DNA of 26,533 nt from Desulfurellales bacterium (lineage in GTDB: Bacteria > Campylobacterota_A > Desulfurellia > Desulfurellales > Hippeaceae), in assembly GCA_027064405.1 (NCBI GenBank), contig JAMOPP010000193.1, positions 1-26,533 on the forward strand, given 5' to 3'. Position 1 is the stretch's first letter. Each line of letters opens with the position of its first letter. Position numbers and translations under genes: made by a program. The notes below the pieces were generated by a model, which was not told the origin of the DNA, searched no databases, and worked only from the letters and a program-made list of their open reading frames with translations. Positions 1 to 7,978 of the stretch are shown piece after piece.

Positions 1-489
1 CAAAAGCCCCATTCTTGTTGTTGCGCCGACAAGAGTAAATTGAGGCAAATCAAGTCTTATTGTTCTTGCCCCAGGTCCCTGACCTACAATAACATCAAGC
101 TTAAAATCCTCCAAAGCAGAATAGAGAGTTTCTTCTACAGAGCGGTTAAGTCTATGTATTTCATCAATAAAAAGAACATCCTTATCGCCCAAGTTTGTCA
201 AAATAGCCGCTATATCGCCAACTTTTTCAATTGCAGGCCCACTTGTTAGGGTAATATTTGCGCCCATCTCTTTTGCTATAATATTTGCAAGAGTAGTCTT
301 CCCAAGCCCCGGAGGACCATATAAAATACAATGTTCTATCGCCTCTTTTCGTTTTTTTGCAGCCTCTATCGCAAGAGACAGGTTCTGTATAATATTTTTT
401 TGACCTATGTATTCGCTTAAGGATTTAGGCCTAAGAGAAAGTAACTGCGGCGTATCATCGCTATCAAAACCCAATCTGTTTTCTTGCAT
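1..489 (-). CDS. ruvB: Holliday junction branch-migration ATPase RuvB, N-terminal part (cut by window edge)
   Basis: RuvB is the hexameric AAA+ motor that, with RuvA, drives branch migration of Holliday junctions during recombinational repair. The 163 codons present cover the N-terminal ATPase region. They show the family opening LRPKSLSEYIGQ, a Walker A motif GPPGLGKTT (about residues 59-67), and a Walker B/DEIH-type motif (LFIDEIHRLNRSVEE), followed by the conserved stretch around GPGAR. The C-terminal lid and winged-helix domain lie outside the window. The start is the ATG at 489, ten bases after the upstream lipoprotein stop. Only a weak GTGAG precedes it, so translation may be coupled to the upstream gene. 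It is the last visible gene of the long minus-strand operon; ruvA and ruvC are not seen. The family call is near certain from sequence motifs. Confidence 0.95.
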   Translation of the reverse strand, partial: MQENRLGFDSDDTPQLLSLRPKSLSEYIGQKNIIQNLSLAIEAAKKRKEAIEHCILYGPPGLGKTTLANIIAKEMGANITLTSGPAIEKVGDIAAILTNLGDKDVLFIDEIHRLNRSVEETLYSALEDFKLDVIVGQGPGARTIRLDLPQFTLVGATTRMGLL

Positions 490-499
490 ACTCACAATA

Positions 500-1078
500 C
501 TATTTATCAAATTTGAGAGTCAATGAACCCAAAAAGGAGGATATTATTAAATACTCCTTATTGCCATCTGTTTTTTTAAATTTTATTACATACTCTCTTG
601 CCCATCTATTTTTCTTAACAAGATATCGCCACTGACTACTAATACTGTCATCGTTGACTCCTTTTATGCTCACAGGCTTTAATATTTCTCCATTTTTACT
701 GACATAGACATTCCAAAAGGAGTTAGGACTTTCAAGATTATTTATATCATCATCAGGAGTATAAAAAGAGATATAGTATATGTCGTAATTCTTGCTCTCT
801 GATACAGCCGATATGTATTTTTTTTCTTTAATTTTATCAAATTTAACCCCTTGTGTGTACTCGACATACTGTTTCATCAAAGAACCGCTAAAATGCGTAG
901 CTTTAGCCTCTGCAACAGTTGTAAAATCACGATAAAGCGTTGCACTTTTTGTGTGCCCTTTTAAAGACTCCATAAAATTGTCATCGTAACTTCTAAAACC
1001 AAGATTCGTTAATGCTGAACAGCCGCTAAAAAGCAGAACAGCAACCAAAATAGCAACCAAACTAATCGTTTTTTTCAT
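500..1078 (-). CDS. Predicted lipoprotein of unknown function
   Basis: I do not recognise a family for this 192-residue protein. A basic start (MKK), a hydrophobic stretch of about 15 residues and the lipobox LFSGC with Cys20 mark it as a type II signal peptide lipoprotein, so it is probably anchored in the inner or outer membrane on the periplasmic side. The mature part is mixed polar sequence rich in Tyr, Ser and Lys, with no repeats or catalytic motif that I can name. The start ATG lies inside the end of the upstream TPR gene (17-nt overlap). Translational coupling to that gene is likely, and a partnership of the secreted product with the TPR protein is possible but unproven. The next gene downstream is ruvB, which gives no functional clue. 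Confidence 0.8.
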   Translation of the reverse strand: MKKTISLVAILVAVLLFSGCSALTNLGFRSYDDNFMESLKGHTKSATLYRDFTTVAEAKATHFSGSLMKQYVEYTQGVKFDKIKEKKYISAVSESKNYDIYYISFYTPDDDINNLESPNSFWNVYVSKNGEILKPVSIKGVNDDSISSQWRYLVKKNRWAREYVIKFKKTDGNKEYLIISSFLGSLTLKFDK

Positions 1079-1856
1079 CTTTTTTCTCCATTTCGTTTTT
1101 TATTCTTTCCAAAGATTCCTTTGCTTCGACATTATCAGGCTCTTTTTCAACTATTTTTTCATAAATTTTTAAAGCCTCTTCAATGTGCCCCTGTTTTTCA
1201 TAGAGTTTAGCCAGAGTAACACTAACCACCTCCTCTTCCTCGTCATCTTCGTCACCATCGTCTTCCAAATTAACCTCAGGCATATCCTCCAACACAATTT
1301 CTTCCTGCGATAATGCATCACCTCGGTTATTATTATTATTTATATCTTCGCTTTTACTCTCTGCTACATCTTCCTTCTTTTCTCCTTCCGAAGAATTGAT
1401 TTCTTCTAAAAGATTATCTATATCATTATCCGCAGGCTTTACAAGGGGTGCAAGTTCCAATATTTTTGACTTTAGCTGCTCATTGTCGGGCTCCATCTCG
1501 GACAAAGTCTCATATATTTTTAATGATTCCTTATATTTTCCCAAATTTTCATATACAAGGGCTAAATTATTCATAGCTTTTGTGTTGTTTTTTTGTATAT
1601 TCAAAACGGTTTCAAGATATGCAGATGCAGACTCATACCTCTTCTCTTTTATTAAAATATCGGCAATTTTTAAAAGAGCAAGTATATATCTCGGATAATG
1701 CTTCAAGCCTTCAAGTAGTATCTGATAAGCCTTTTCATCCTCACCTTCTTCACAATACAAAACAGCAAGGGGGTAAAAATATAAGCTTTTTTCCCTATTT
1801 TCTTCGTAATACTTCTCAATCTTTTTAATCAAACCGCTTCTATCTTTTGAACTCAT
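1062..1856 (-). CDS. TPR-repeat protein with an acidic low-complexity linker
   Basis: A 264-residue soluble protein without signal peptide or membrane segment. Residues about 24-130 hold three or four tetratricopeptide repeats (for example residues with pattern ALVYENLGKYKESLKIYETL followed by EPDN). A last repeat near the C-terminus has LAKLYEKQGHIEEALKIYEK. Between them, about residues 140-210, lies an unstructured acidic linker with a run of Asn and a dense Asp/Glu cluster. TPR domains are protein-interaction scaffolds, so the partner cannot be named from sequence. The start overlaps the aroB stop by 17 nt, and a GAGGT lies 14 nt upstream of the ATG, farther than ideal. The lipoprotein gene downstream overlaps its end by another 17 nt, so the two may be co-translated. 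Confidence 0.8.
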   Translation of the reverse strand: MSSKDRSGLIKKIEKYYEENREKSLYFYPLAVLYCEEGEDEKAYQILLEGLKHYPRYILALLKIADILIKEKRYESASAYLETVLNIQKNNTKAMNNLALVYENLGKYKESLKIYETLSEMEPDNEQLKSKILELAPLVKPADNDIDNLLEEINSSEGEKKEDVAESKSEDINNNNNRGDALSQEEIVLEDMPEVNLEDDGDEDDEEEEVVSVTLAKLYEKQGHIEEALKIYEKIVEKEPDNVEAKESLERIKNEMEKKDEKND

Positions 1857-2919
1857 TTATGGTTTTAATTACCTCTTTATTATCCAAATCTCCCAAAATT
1901 ATAGAGCTACCGATTTTTTTTGTCAAGACAAAACGCAAAATACCATCCTTATTCTTTTTATCTTTATGCATAATTGCATATATATCGTTTGAATCAAAAT
2001 CATCTTCTATATTAGTCGGAAGAGAGAACCTGCTAAATATACCCTCTATTCTATCGTATGTTGATTTACTGCATAGCCCTAAATTGTATGAAAGTTTTGC
2101 TGAAAAAACAGAACCTATAGCAACAGCCTCGCCGTGTAAGTATTTTTTATAATCCGTAATGCTCTCAATGGCATGTGCTAAAGTGTGACCAAAGTTAAGC
2201 ATAGCTCTTTGCCCTGATGATTCAAATTCATCTTCTTCTACCACTTTTACCTTATTTTCTATACTCTTTTCTATAATGTGATAGATACATTTTTTGTCTC
2301 TATTTTTGATTTGTTCAACATTTTTTTCCATATAGTCAAAGAGTTCTTCGTCCATTATTATGCCGTATTTTACAATCTCGGCAATGGCTGATAAAAACTC
2401 TCTCTTTTTTAGGGTGTGCAGAAAATTTATATCCGTAACAACAAGTTTGGGCTGGTAAAAACTGCCTATTATATTTTTAAAGTGTCCATAGTTTATTGCC
2501 GTCTTCCCTCCGATAGAGCTATCACAATCAGCCAAAAGCGTCGTAGGCATATGAATAAGGGGAATACCCCTCATATAACTACTCGCTGCAAAAGCAGTCA
2601 CATCCCCTACTACACCGCCTCCAAGTGCAATTAAATGCGTATATCTGTCTGCAGAATTATCTATCAAAAAATCGTAAATCTTGTGCAGTGTTCGGTAATT
2701 TTTGCTCTTTTCTCCGGCTCTAAAATAGAAAATAGCACTACCTTTAAAAAAATCTGACATCTTATCCTTGTATAGTTTGTAGACATTGCTATCTGTTACA
2801 ACGAGACTTCTCTTATTTTTTAAAAAATCGGCAAGATAGCTTTCTAAGTTATTACCAAGTATTACATCGTAAGGTTTTTTGGTTTTAACATTTATCTGCT
2901 TAAAATAATTTTCCTGCAT
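1840..2919 (-). CDS. aroB: 3-dehydroquinate synthase
   Basis: AroB converts 3-deoxy-arabino-heptulosonate 7-phosphate to 3-dehydroquinate, the second shikimate-pathway step, in the cytosol using NAD and a divalent metal. The 359-residue length fits the family. The NAD-binding loop GGGVVGD is at about 100-106, and the core PTTLLA..DSSIGGKTAIN at 125-143. Metal ligands are expected at Glu181 (AEIVKYG), His245 (NFGHT) and His262 (HGEA). In the usually well-conserved loop before DSS, the residues are Asp-Cys where many homologues have Gln-Val or Met-Val, a small variation. The gene begins 28 nt inside the upstream binding-protein-like gene, with GAGG about ten bases before the ATG. The assignment is secure; no other shikimate genes are in the window. 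Confidence 0.96.
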   Translation of the reverse strand: MQENYFKQINVKTKKPYDVILGNNLESYLADFLKNKRSLVVTDSNVYKLYKDKMSDFFKGSAIFYFRAGEKSKNYRTLHKIYDFLIDNSADRYTHLIALGGGVVGDVTAFAASSYMRGIPLIHMPTTLLADCDSSIGGKTAINYGHFKNIIGSFYQPKLVVTDINFLHTLKKREFLSAIAEIVKYGIIMDEELFDYMEKNVEQIKNRDKKCIYHIIEKSIENKVKVVEEDEFESSGQRAMLNFGHTLAHAIESITDYKKYLHGEAVAIGSVFSAKLSYNLGLCSKSTYDRIEGIFSRFSLPTNIEDDFDSNDIYAIMHKDKKNKDGILRFVLTKKIGSSIILGDLDNKEVIKTINEFKR

Positions 2920-3989
2920 TTTTCAATATCCTCATAATTTAAAAATCGATAATTAAAAACCCCGTTTCCCGTATCGTCAAAGAAGAGAAGCCTTCCTACA
3001 ACTCCGTTAAAATCATATGTAGATTTAATTTTATTTTCAAGTGATACCCTATCCCCATCCCTTAAAAGAACACCTATATCGTAACCCAGCGCAGACATCA
3101 TATTTGGATAACTGCCGTATCTGTTTTTGTATTTTTCAACAAACAGTTTATTCTCAAGCTTATCCGAGCATAAATAGTATGGTGTTATAAATTTCATCTT
3201 TTTCAAAATACCCCTATCCAACGAAAACAGGTTTTTGTTTATAACTATATCACTTCCTACAATGTTTTTTACCTTAATACCGTAATAATTGAATAGATTG
3301 GCAATCTTTATAAAATCCTTTTGTGAAGAAAAGATAACAGCCGTATCAACTTTTAGAGAATAATCAAATACCTTTTCAGAGGTTAAACTTTTTCGTTTAA
3401 TAAGCTTTCTAATACCGAATATTTGCCTAAAGTATTTATTGTAGCTTCCTGCATTGGACTGAAAACTCTTTATATCAACTAAATTAACCAAGCAGGGCGA
3501 CAAGCCCTTTAAGAAAATATCTTTCTGCTTGCGATTTATGTCGTTATCCGAATATAAAACAAGGGTTCTTCCTGAACTCATATCGCATATGTTTTTTGCA
3601 ACCTGATACGCAGCCTTCAGAGGGCTGTAGTTGTAGCTAAATGTATTGTCACATAAATAATCAGGTTGAGAAAAAGGGAAGATTTCCACTATGGAACTGT
3701 TGCATATTTTATCCTTTATGTCAGCGATAGTCTTTTTCTTAAAAGGTCCCACAACTACATCGACACCTGATAAATACAGCTCTTCAAGTTTTTTATTGGC
3801 CTGCTTATTTGAATCTTTTATTATAATATTATCATTCTTACCCATAGCCGTAATCATTCCCCGTAGAAACGATTCGGAAAAATATGAAAAATTCGAGTTT
3901 ATAGGCGCAAGATAACCTATATTAACATCAGCCTTGGAAAATAGTGCAAAACTCAAAAATATGAAAATTAAAAAACAGGTTTTTTTCAT
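2892..3989 (-). CDS. Secreted periplasmic-binding-protein-like (type 1 fold) protein, possible LpoA-type or amino-acid-binding relative
   Basis: A 365-residue protein with a Sec signal peptide (MKK, then about 15 hydrophobic residues, probable cut after FSKA near residue 20), so it is periplasmic. The layout resembles the type 1 periplasmic binding fold used by Leu/Ile/Val-binding proteins and by LpoA-type penicillin-binding-protein activators. It has an opening beta strand NIGYLAPI, a segment DVVVGPFKK near residue 80, TLVLYSDND near 145, and a late MSALGYDIGVLL helix, which matches the usual C-terminal A(Y/L)GYDA pattern. No transporter genes adjoin it, so a role as a sensor or wall-synthesis activator is as likely as nutrient uptake. 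murA lies three genes upstream in the same operon, a weak hint toward cell-wall work. Its ATG overlaps the uracil-DNA glycosylase stop in an ATGA junction. Confidence 0.7.
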   Translation of the reverse strand: MKKTCFLIFIFLSFALFSKADVNIGYLAPINSNFSYFSESFLRGMITAMGKNDNIIIKDSNKQANKKLEELYLSGVDVVVGPFKKKTIADIKDKICNSSIVEIFPFSQPDYLCDNTFSYNYSPLKAAYQVAKNICDMSSGRTLVLYSDNDINRKQKDIFLKGLSPCLVNLVDIKSFQSNAGSYNKYFRQIFGIRKLIKRKSLTSEKVFDYSLKVDTAVIFSSQKDFIKIANLFNYYGIKVKNIVGSDIVINKNLFSLDRGILKKMKFITPYYLCSDKLENKLFVEKYKNRYGSYPNMMSALGYDIGVLLRDGDRVSLENKIKSTYDFNGVVGRLLFFDDTGNGVFNYRFLNYEDIEKCRKIILSR

Positions 3990-4615
3990 TCTTCAACCAA
4001 TCTTTTAACTTTTTTTAAATGTCGTGTAAAAATGTCTATAGCCTTAGGGTTTCTTAGAAGATAAGCCGGATGATAAATAGGCACAACCTTTATATTGCCA
4101 AACTCAAATACCCTTCCTATAAGCTGCCCCATCGCCGCCTTTTCATCTGTTAATTCATAGGTTGAATACCTGCCAAGCGTTACTATAACCTTAGGTTTTA
4201 TTAAAGCAATCTGCCGTTTCAAATACCCAAAGCACATTTTAAGCTCGGAAGATAGGGGATCTCTATTGTTCGGAGGTCTGCATTTTAAACAATTTGCTAT
4301 ATATATTTCTTTTCTATCTATACCAACATCTTTCAAAAGCTCATTAAGAAGCCTTCCGGCACGGCCCACAAACGGAACACCCTGTTTATCCTCATCCCTT
4401 CCGGGTGCCTCACCGACAAACATCAACCTTGCATCTTTATTACCCGCTCCAAACACGGGATTTGTCCTTTCCTTAAAAAGAGAACATTTTTTGCAGTTTA
4501 CAACCTCATTCTCAAGGTTTTTCCAAATATCTTCCTTATCTTGAAGGTTGATTTTCTTAGTGTACTCTACACCTATATCCTGATAAAATTTTAATATATC
4601 AATTATTTTTTTCAT
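3986..4615 (-). CDS. udg: Family 4 uracil-DNA glycosylase (Fe-S)
   Basis: This enzyme removes uracil from DNA, starting base-excision repair of cytosine deamination. The 209 residues show the family 4 hallmarks. Four cysteines are positioned to hold a 4Fe-4S cluster: Cys41 and Cys44 (CKKC), Cys112 in KCRPPNNRDP, and Cys128. The active-site motif GEAPGRDED lies at about 68-76, and a second motif with HPAYLLRNP has His182. About 35 extra N-terminal residues precede the first cysteine pair, which is normal for this family. Family 4 enzymes are typical of thermophiles and many anaerobes, but occur widely. The start overlaps hisG by 17 nt, and the stop overlaps the next gene by 4 nt. Older databases label this family phage SPO1 DNA polymerase-related protein. 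Confidence 0.93.
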   Translation of the reverse strand: MKKIIDILKFYQDIGVEYTKKINLQDKEDIWKNLENEVVNCKKCSLFKERTNPVFGAGNKDARLMFVGEAPGRDEDKQGVPFVGRAGRLLNELLKDVGIDRKEIYIANCLKCRPPNNRDPLSSELKMCFGYLKRQIALIKPKVIVTLGRYSTYELTDEKAAMGQLIGRVFEFGNIKVVPIYHPAYLLRNPKAIDIFTRHLKKVKRLVEE

Positions 4616-5219
4616 CTATAATGTCAATAAATTTTTTAATTTTACTGTTTTTTGTGTAAAATGTTACCCTATTTGCTATAAGCATGGCAGTTGATTCAAA
4701 TATTTCGTCCAAAACCTCCAAACCGTTTTCTCTCAAGGTTCTACCTGTAGATACTATGTCAACTATACAATCGGCAATACCAAGAAGAGGAGCAAGTTCT
4801 ATCGAGCCGTAAAGTTTTATAATTTCAGCATTAATTCCTTTCTGTTCAAAGTATTTTTTTGCTACATTAACAAATTTCGTTGCAACCCTAATATTGTTTG
4901 TTTTTTGTTCAAAGCACTCTTTGCTTTTGCCTGCAACAACCATTTTGCAGTAACCTATACCCAAATCGGTAAGCTCAAACACATCTTTACTCGATTCCGT
5001 CAAAACATCAAAACCTACTATACCCAAGTCAGCAGCCTGATATTCAACATAGGTTGCAACATCCTGAGCTCTTACAATGAGAAATTTATAATCTTCATTT
5101 TTATCATAGAAAAAGAGCTTTCTTGAATTTTTTACTATATCTACATTGAGACCTTTTTTGTTTAGAATATCTATGGATTCCTCCATAAGTCTACCTTTTG
5201 GCAGGGCTATTGTTATCAT
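4599..5219 (-). CDS. hisG: ATP phosphoribosyltransferase, short form
   Basis: HisG joins ATP and PRPP, the first committed and feedback-controlled step of histidine synthesis. The protein opens with the family signature ITIALPKGRLMEES, has LGIVGFDVLTE near residue 65-75 and the PRPP-binding loop DCIVDIVSTGRTLREN at about 150-165. At 206 residues it lacks the C-terminal regulatory ACT-like domain, so it is the short form. Short-form HisG enzymes act as hetero-octamers with the HisRS-like regulator HisZ. hisZ is not in this window, and no other his gene adjoins. The ATG overlaps the murA stop by 4 nt (ATGA), and the gene end overlaps the glycosylase gene by 17 nt. Confidence 0.95.
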   Translation of the reverse strand: MITIALPKGRLMEESIDILNKKGLNVDIVKNSRKLFFYDKNEDYKFLIVRAQDVATYVEYQAADLGIVGFDVLTESSKDVFELTDLGIGYCKMVVAGKSKECFEQKTNNIRVATKFVNVAKKYFEQKGINAEIIKLYGSIELAPLLGIADCIVDIVSTGRTLRENGLEVLDEIFESTAMLIANRVTFYTKNSKIKKFIDIIDEKNN

Positions 5220-6469
5220 TGTTTTACTCTCCTTATATCAGCACCAATTTTTGACAATTTATATTCAAGTCTTTCATATCCCCTATCAAGATGATATATC
5301 CTTCTGATTTCACTTGTTCCGCAGGCTGCAAGAGCCGCAACTACCAAACTTGCACTTGCCCTTAGGTCGGTAGCCATAACCTTTGCTCCGTAGAGATTTT
5401 TAACACCTTTTACAACAGCCTCATTACCCGAAACAATTATATCGGCATTCATTCTATTTAGTTCTGCAACATGTTGAAAACGATTTTCAAATATCGTCTC
5501 ATTAATAACACTTGTTCCGTTAGATAACGACAGGGCAGCCATAAATTGAGCCTGCATATCGGTAGGAAAACCGGGATAAACGGATGTAGTAATATTTACA
5601 GGTTTAACGGTGTCGGCACTGACACTTATTAATTTATCGCTTAAAATTTGGATTGTACCGCCGGATTCTTTAAACTTCTCAAAGATAGCATCCATCGCAT
5701 TTATCGGAACATTATCAATTTCAAAAGACGACTTAGTCGATAATGCCACACACATAAATGTTCCGGCTTCAATCCTATCGTTCATAACCCTATATTCACA
5801 CCCATGCAACTTTTCAACACCTCTTACTTTAATAACAGACCCACCTGCCCCTTCAATGTCTGCACCCATCTTAAGGAGCATATTTACCAAATCTACAATT
5901 TCAGGTTCTTTTGCGGCATTATTTATAACCGTCTCACCGTCTGCCAAAACAGCCATCATAATAACATTTTCTGTTCCTGTAACGGTGGGAATATCAAAAT
6001 ATATTTCTGACGCTTTCAATCTTTCTGATTTTACAACTACATAACCTTTTTTTATTGCTACATCAGCACCCATAGATTTTAAGGCGTTAATATGCAAATT
6101 AACAGGTCTGACGCCTATTGCACATCCTCCGGGCATAGAAACCGTTGCTTTCCCAAAGCGTGAGGATAGGGGACCTAAAACCAAAACGGAAGCCCTCATC
6201 GTTTTTACAAGCTCATATTTAGCTACGGTGGATTTGACATCCTTGCAGTTTATATGCAGATTGTTGTTTTTCTCGATACAAGAACATCCCAAATCTTCAA
6301 GTAGTTTTATCATTGTATTTATATCTTTTAGATGAGGAATATTGCTTAATATCACATCATCTTCCGTTAGTAAAGCCGCCGAAATTATCGGAAGCGCTGC
6401 ATTCTTTGAACCACTTACGGAAATTCTTCCGGAGAGTTTATTTAAACCTCTTATTACAAATTTATCCAT
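5216..6469 (-). CDS. murA: UDP-N-acetylglucosamine 1-carboxyvinyltransferase
   Basis: MurA transfers enolpyruvate from PEP to UDP-GlcNAc, the first committed step of peptidoglycan synthesis. The protein is 417 residues, standard for the family. Lys22 lies in SGSKNAALP, and the catalytic loop MPGGCAIGVRPVNLH carries Cys116, the residue alkylated by fosfomycin, so this copy should be sensitive in principle. The late segment with TDLRASASLVVAAL is also typical of the family. The ATG at 6469 follows the CoA-binding gene by 20 nt and is preceded only by a weak GGA-type ribosome site. It sits in the middle of the long minus-strand operon and overlaps hisG by 4 nt. Confidence 0.97.
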   Translation of the reverse strand: MDKFVIRGLNKLSGRISVSGSKNAALPIISAALLTEDDVILSNIPHLKDINTMIKLLEDLGCSCIEKNNNLHINCKDVKSTVAKYELVKTMRASVLVLGPLSSRFGKATVSMPGGCAIGVRPVNLHINALKSMGADVAIKKGYVVVKSERLKASEIYFDIPTVTGTENVIMMAVLADGETVINNAAKEPEIVDLVNMLLKMGADIEGAGGSVIKVRGVEKLHGCEYRVMNDRIEAGTFMCVALSTKSSFEIDNVPINAMDAIFEKFKESGGTIQILSDKLISVSADTVKPVNITTSVYPGFPTDMQAQFMAALSLSNGTSVINETIFENRFQHVAELNRMNADIIVSGNEAVVKGVKNLYGAKVMATDLRASASLVVAALAACGTSEIRRIYHLDRGYERLEYKLSKIGADIRRVKQ

Positions 6470-6489
6470 ACCACATCCATAAAATATAT

Positions 6490-6945
6490 CTATATATGCT
6501 GATTATTTTCTATATACTTTGCATAGGCTTTTTCTAAGCAGTAATCCATTATAACAATTAAACCTGCATTTTGAGCAATTGCTTGCGCCTCTTTGGAAAC
6601 AATACCCTCCTGCATCCATAAAGCCTTTGCACCTATTTTCACTGCTTTTTCGGCAATTTTAGCACAAAACTCGCTCCTTCTAAACACATTAACAACTTCA
6701 ACTTTTTCCTCAATATCTTCCAAATCTCTATAACATCTTTTCCCCATTATCTCTTTAACTCCGGGTCTTACGGGAATAATATTATACCCCTTCTCTTGGA
6801 GATATCTGGCAACATAATTGCTCGCCCTGTCACTTTTTTTAGATATGCCCACAACCGCTATAGTGTGCATATTTAAAACTTTAATCATATTGTTTTTTTC
6901 TTCTTCACCAACCTCGTGTAAATCTATTCTGCAACTGTTATTCAT
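6490..6945 (-). CDS. CoA-binding domain protein (YccU/CoA_binding_2 type)
   Basis: A 151-residue single-domain Rossmann-fold protein of the CoA-binding group related to the N-terminal part of succinyl-CoA synthetase alpha. Seen features are TIAVVGISKKSDRASNYVA with the glycine-rich turn near residues 31-40, YNIIPVRPG near 55-62, and ALWMQEGIVS near 108-118, all conserved in this family. No catalytic histidine or ligase domain is present. The biological role of the stand-alone proteins is not established; binding of a CoA thioester or nucleotide is the usual suggestion. It lies 2 nt after fliY, and an AGGTGA overlapping the fliY stop serves as the ribosome site. Nothing in the sequence ties it to the motor. 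Confidence 0.88.
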   Translation of the reverse strand: MNNSCRIDLHEVGEEEKNNMIKVLNMHTIAVVGISKKSDRASNYVARYLQEKGYNIIPVRPGVKEIMGKRCYRDLEDIEEKVEVVNVFRRSEFCAKIAEKAVKIGAKALWMQEGIVSKEAQAIAQNAGLIVIMDYCLEKAYAKYIENNQHI

Positions 6946-6947
6946 TC

Positions 6948-7964
6948 TTATTCACCTAACAATTTAACCCTTTCTTCTTTTGTTTCTATACTTGTAATTT
7001 TTACGCCAAAATGACCGTCCACAACAACCACAACCCCTCGAGCCACAATTTTATTATTTACAAGTATTTCCATAGGATCCTCTATATTTTTTTCAAGTTC
7101 AATTATGGAACCGTCTTTTATTTGAAGAAGGTCTTTAATAAGTATACTCTTTTCTCCTATCCTGATTTTTACATCGAGATCAACATCCATAATCAAATCA
7201 AGGTTGGCATTATTTATACTCTCGTTTGATGTAGGCTGTGGTTTTTTATTATCTATCTCTATATCTTCCACATCCTTAAAAGGTGTATCTACAACAATTT
7301 CTTCCTCTTCATCCTTATTCTCAGACTCCGCCTCGTGCTGTTTCAAATCTAAAGCAGTTTCAAGAGATTTCCGCTCGCCTATAACACTTATAATGTCACT
7401 TTTTACATTCGGAATAGCCACATCAAAATTCATTTTATAAAACTTTTCATCCGGCATATCCAAAATCTCTTGCTTAACATCCTTAACTTCAAAGGATAAA
7501 GGCTCACCCTCTTCCGCCTTAAATGCACTGCTTAAGTTACCAAAAACTTGAGATAAAAGTTCTCTTACGGCATCCAAATCATCATCCGTAAGAGTATCCT
7601 TTGCTTCGCCTGGCCCCATCATCATTAAATCCGAAAGTATGGAGGCAAACTCTTTTTTTATGTAAATATATAGAGAAAAAGAATTCTCATTTACCGTTAT
7701 TAGAACATTGGCATAAACACCATCTTCGTTAATATCAAGCTCATCCTTGGATTTTAAACCGATATCTATAAATTTAGATACCACCTCCAAAGAAAAAGCT
7801 GTTTTTAAAACTTCTTCAAGAGAGGCTTTTATGAGATTAGAGAATGATTTGACACTACCGTTTATTGCATCTTCCGCTGTGTCGGCATCACCCGAATCGC
7901 TATCCTCTTCACCACCGCCGTTAAGCATCTTATCTATCTCTTCCTGTGAAAGTTCACCACCCAT
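6948..7964 (-). CDS. fliY: Flagellar motor switch protein FliY (FliN-type, with CheC-like N-terminal domain)
   Basis: Part of the flagellar C-ring that sets the direction of rotation. The 338 residues contain, in order: an N-terminal LSQEEIDKML (5-14), similar to the CheY-binding peptide of FliM; an acidic spacer; a CheC-like region (about 40-200); a second acidic linker (about 210-250); and a C-terminal SpoA/FliN domain (about 255-336) with DVDLDVKIRIGEKSILIKDL and the typical VDGHFGVKI ending. Length and layout fit FliY rather than short FliN. At the expected CheC phosphatase motif (E-x-x-N), the sequence reads ELLS (135-138), so the catalytic Asn appears to be Ser. No second E-x-x-N was recognised, so phosphatase activity is doubtful. 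The start is the ATG at 7964 with GAGGTGG eight bases upstream, just after fliM. Confidence 0.9.
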   Translation of the reverse strand: MGGELSQEEIDKMLNGGGEEDSDSGDADTAEDAINGSVKSFSNLIKASLEEVLKTAFSLEVVSKFIDIGLKSKDELDINEDGVYANVLITVNENSFSLYIYIKKEFASILSDLMMMGPGEAKDTLTDDDLDAVRELLSQVFGNLSSAFKAEEGEPLSFEVKDVKQEILDMPDEKFYKMNFDVAIPNVKSDIISVIGERKSLETALDLKQHEAESENKDEEEEIVVDTPFKDVEDIEIDNKKPQPTSNESINNANLDLIMDVDLDVKIRIGEKSILIKDLLQIKDGSIIELEKNIEDPMEILVNNKIVARGVVVVVDGHFGVKITSIETKEERVKLLGE

Positions 7965-7978
7965 AATTTATACCACCT

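Noticed and set aside
1310..1345. Short tandem ATT/AAT run encoding poly-Asn in the TPR gene as a phase-variable repeat
   Set aside because: Only about five repeated trinucleotides; length changes would be in frame, so no on/off switching is expected.
5610..6044. 144-residue plus-strand open frame inside murA
   Set aside because: Shadow of murA; the murA frame is fully supported by motifs, and this frame shows no independent signal.
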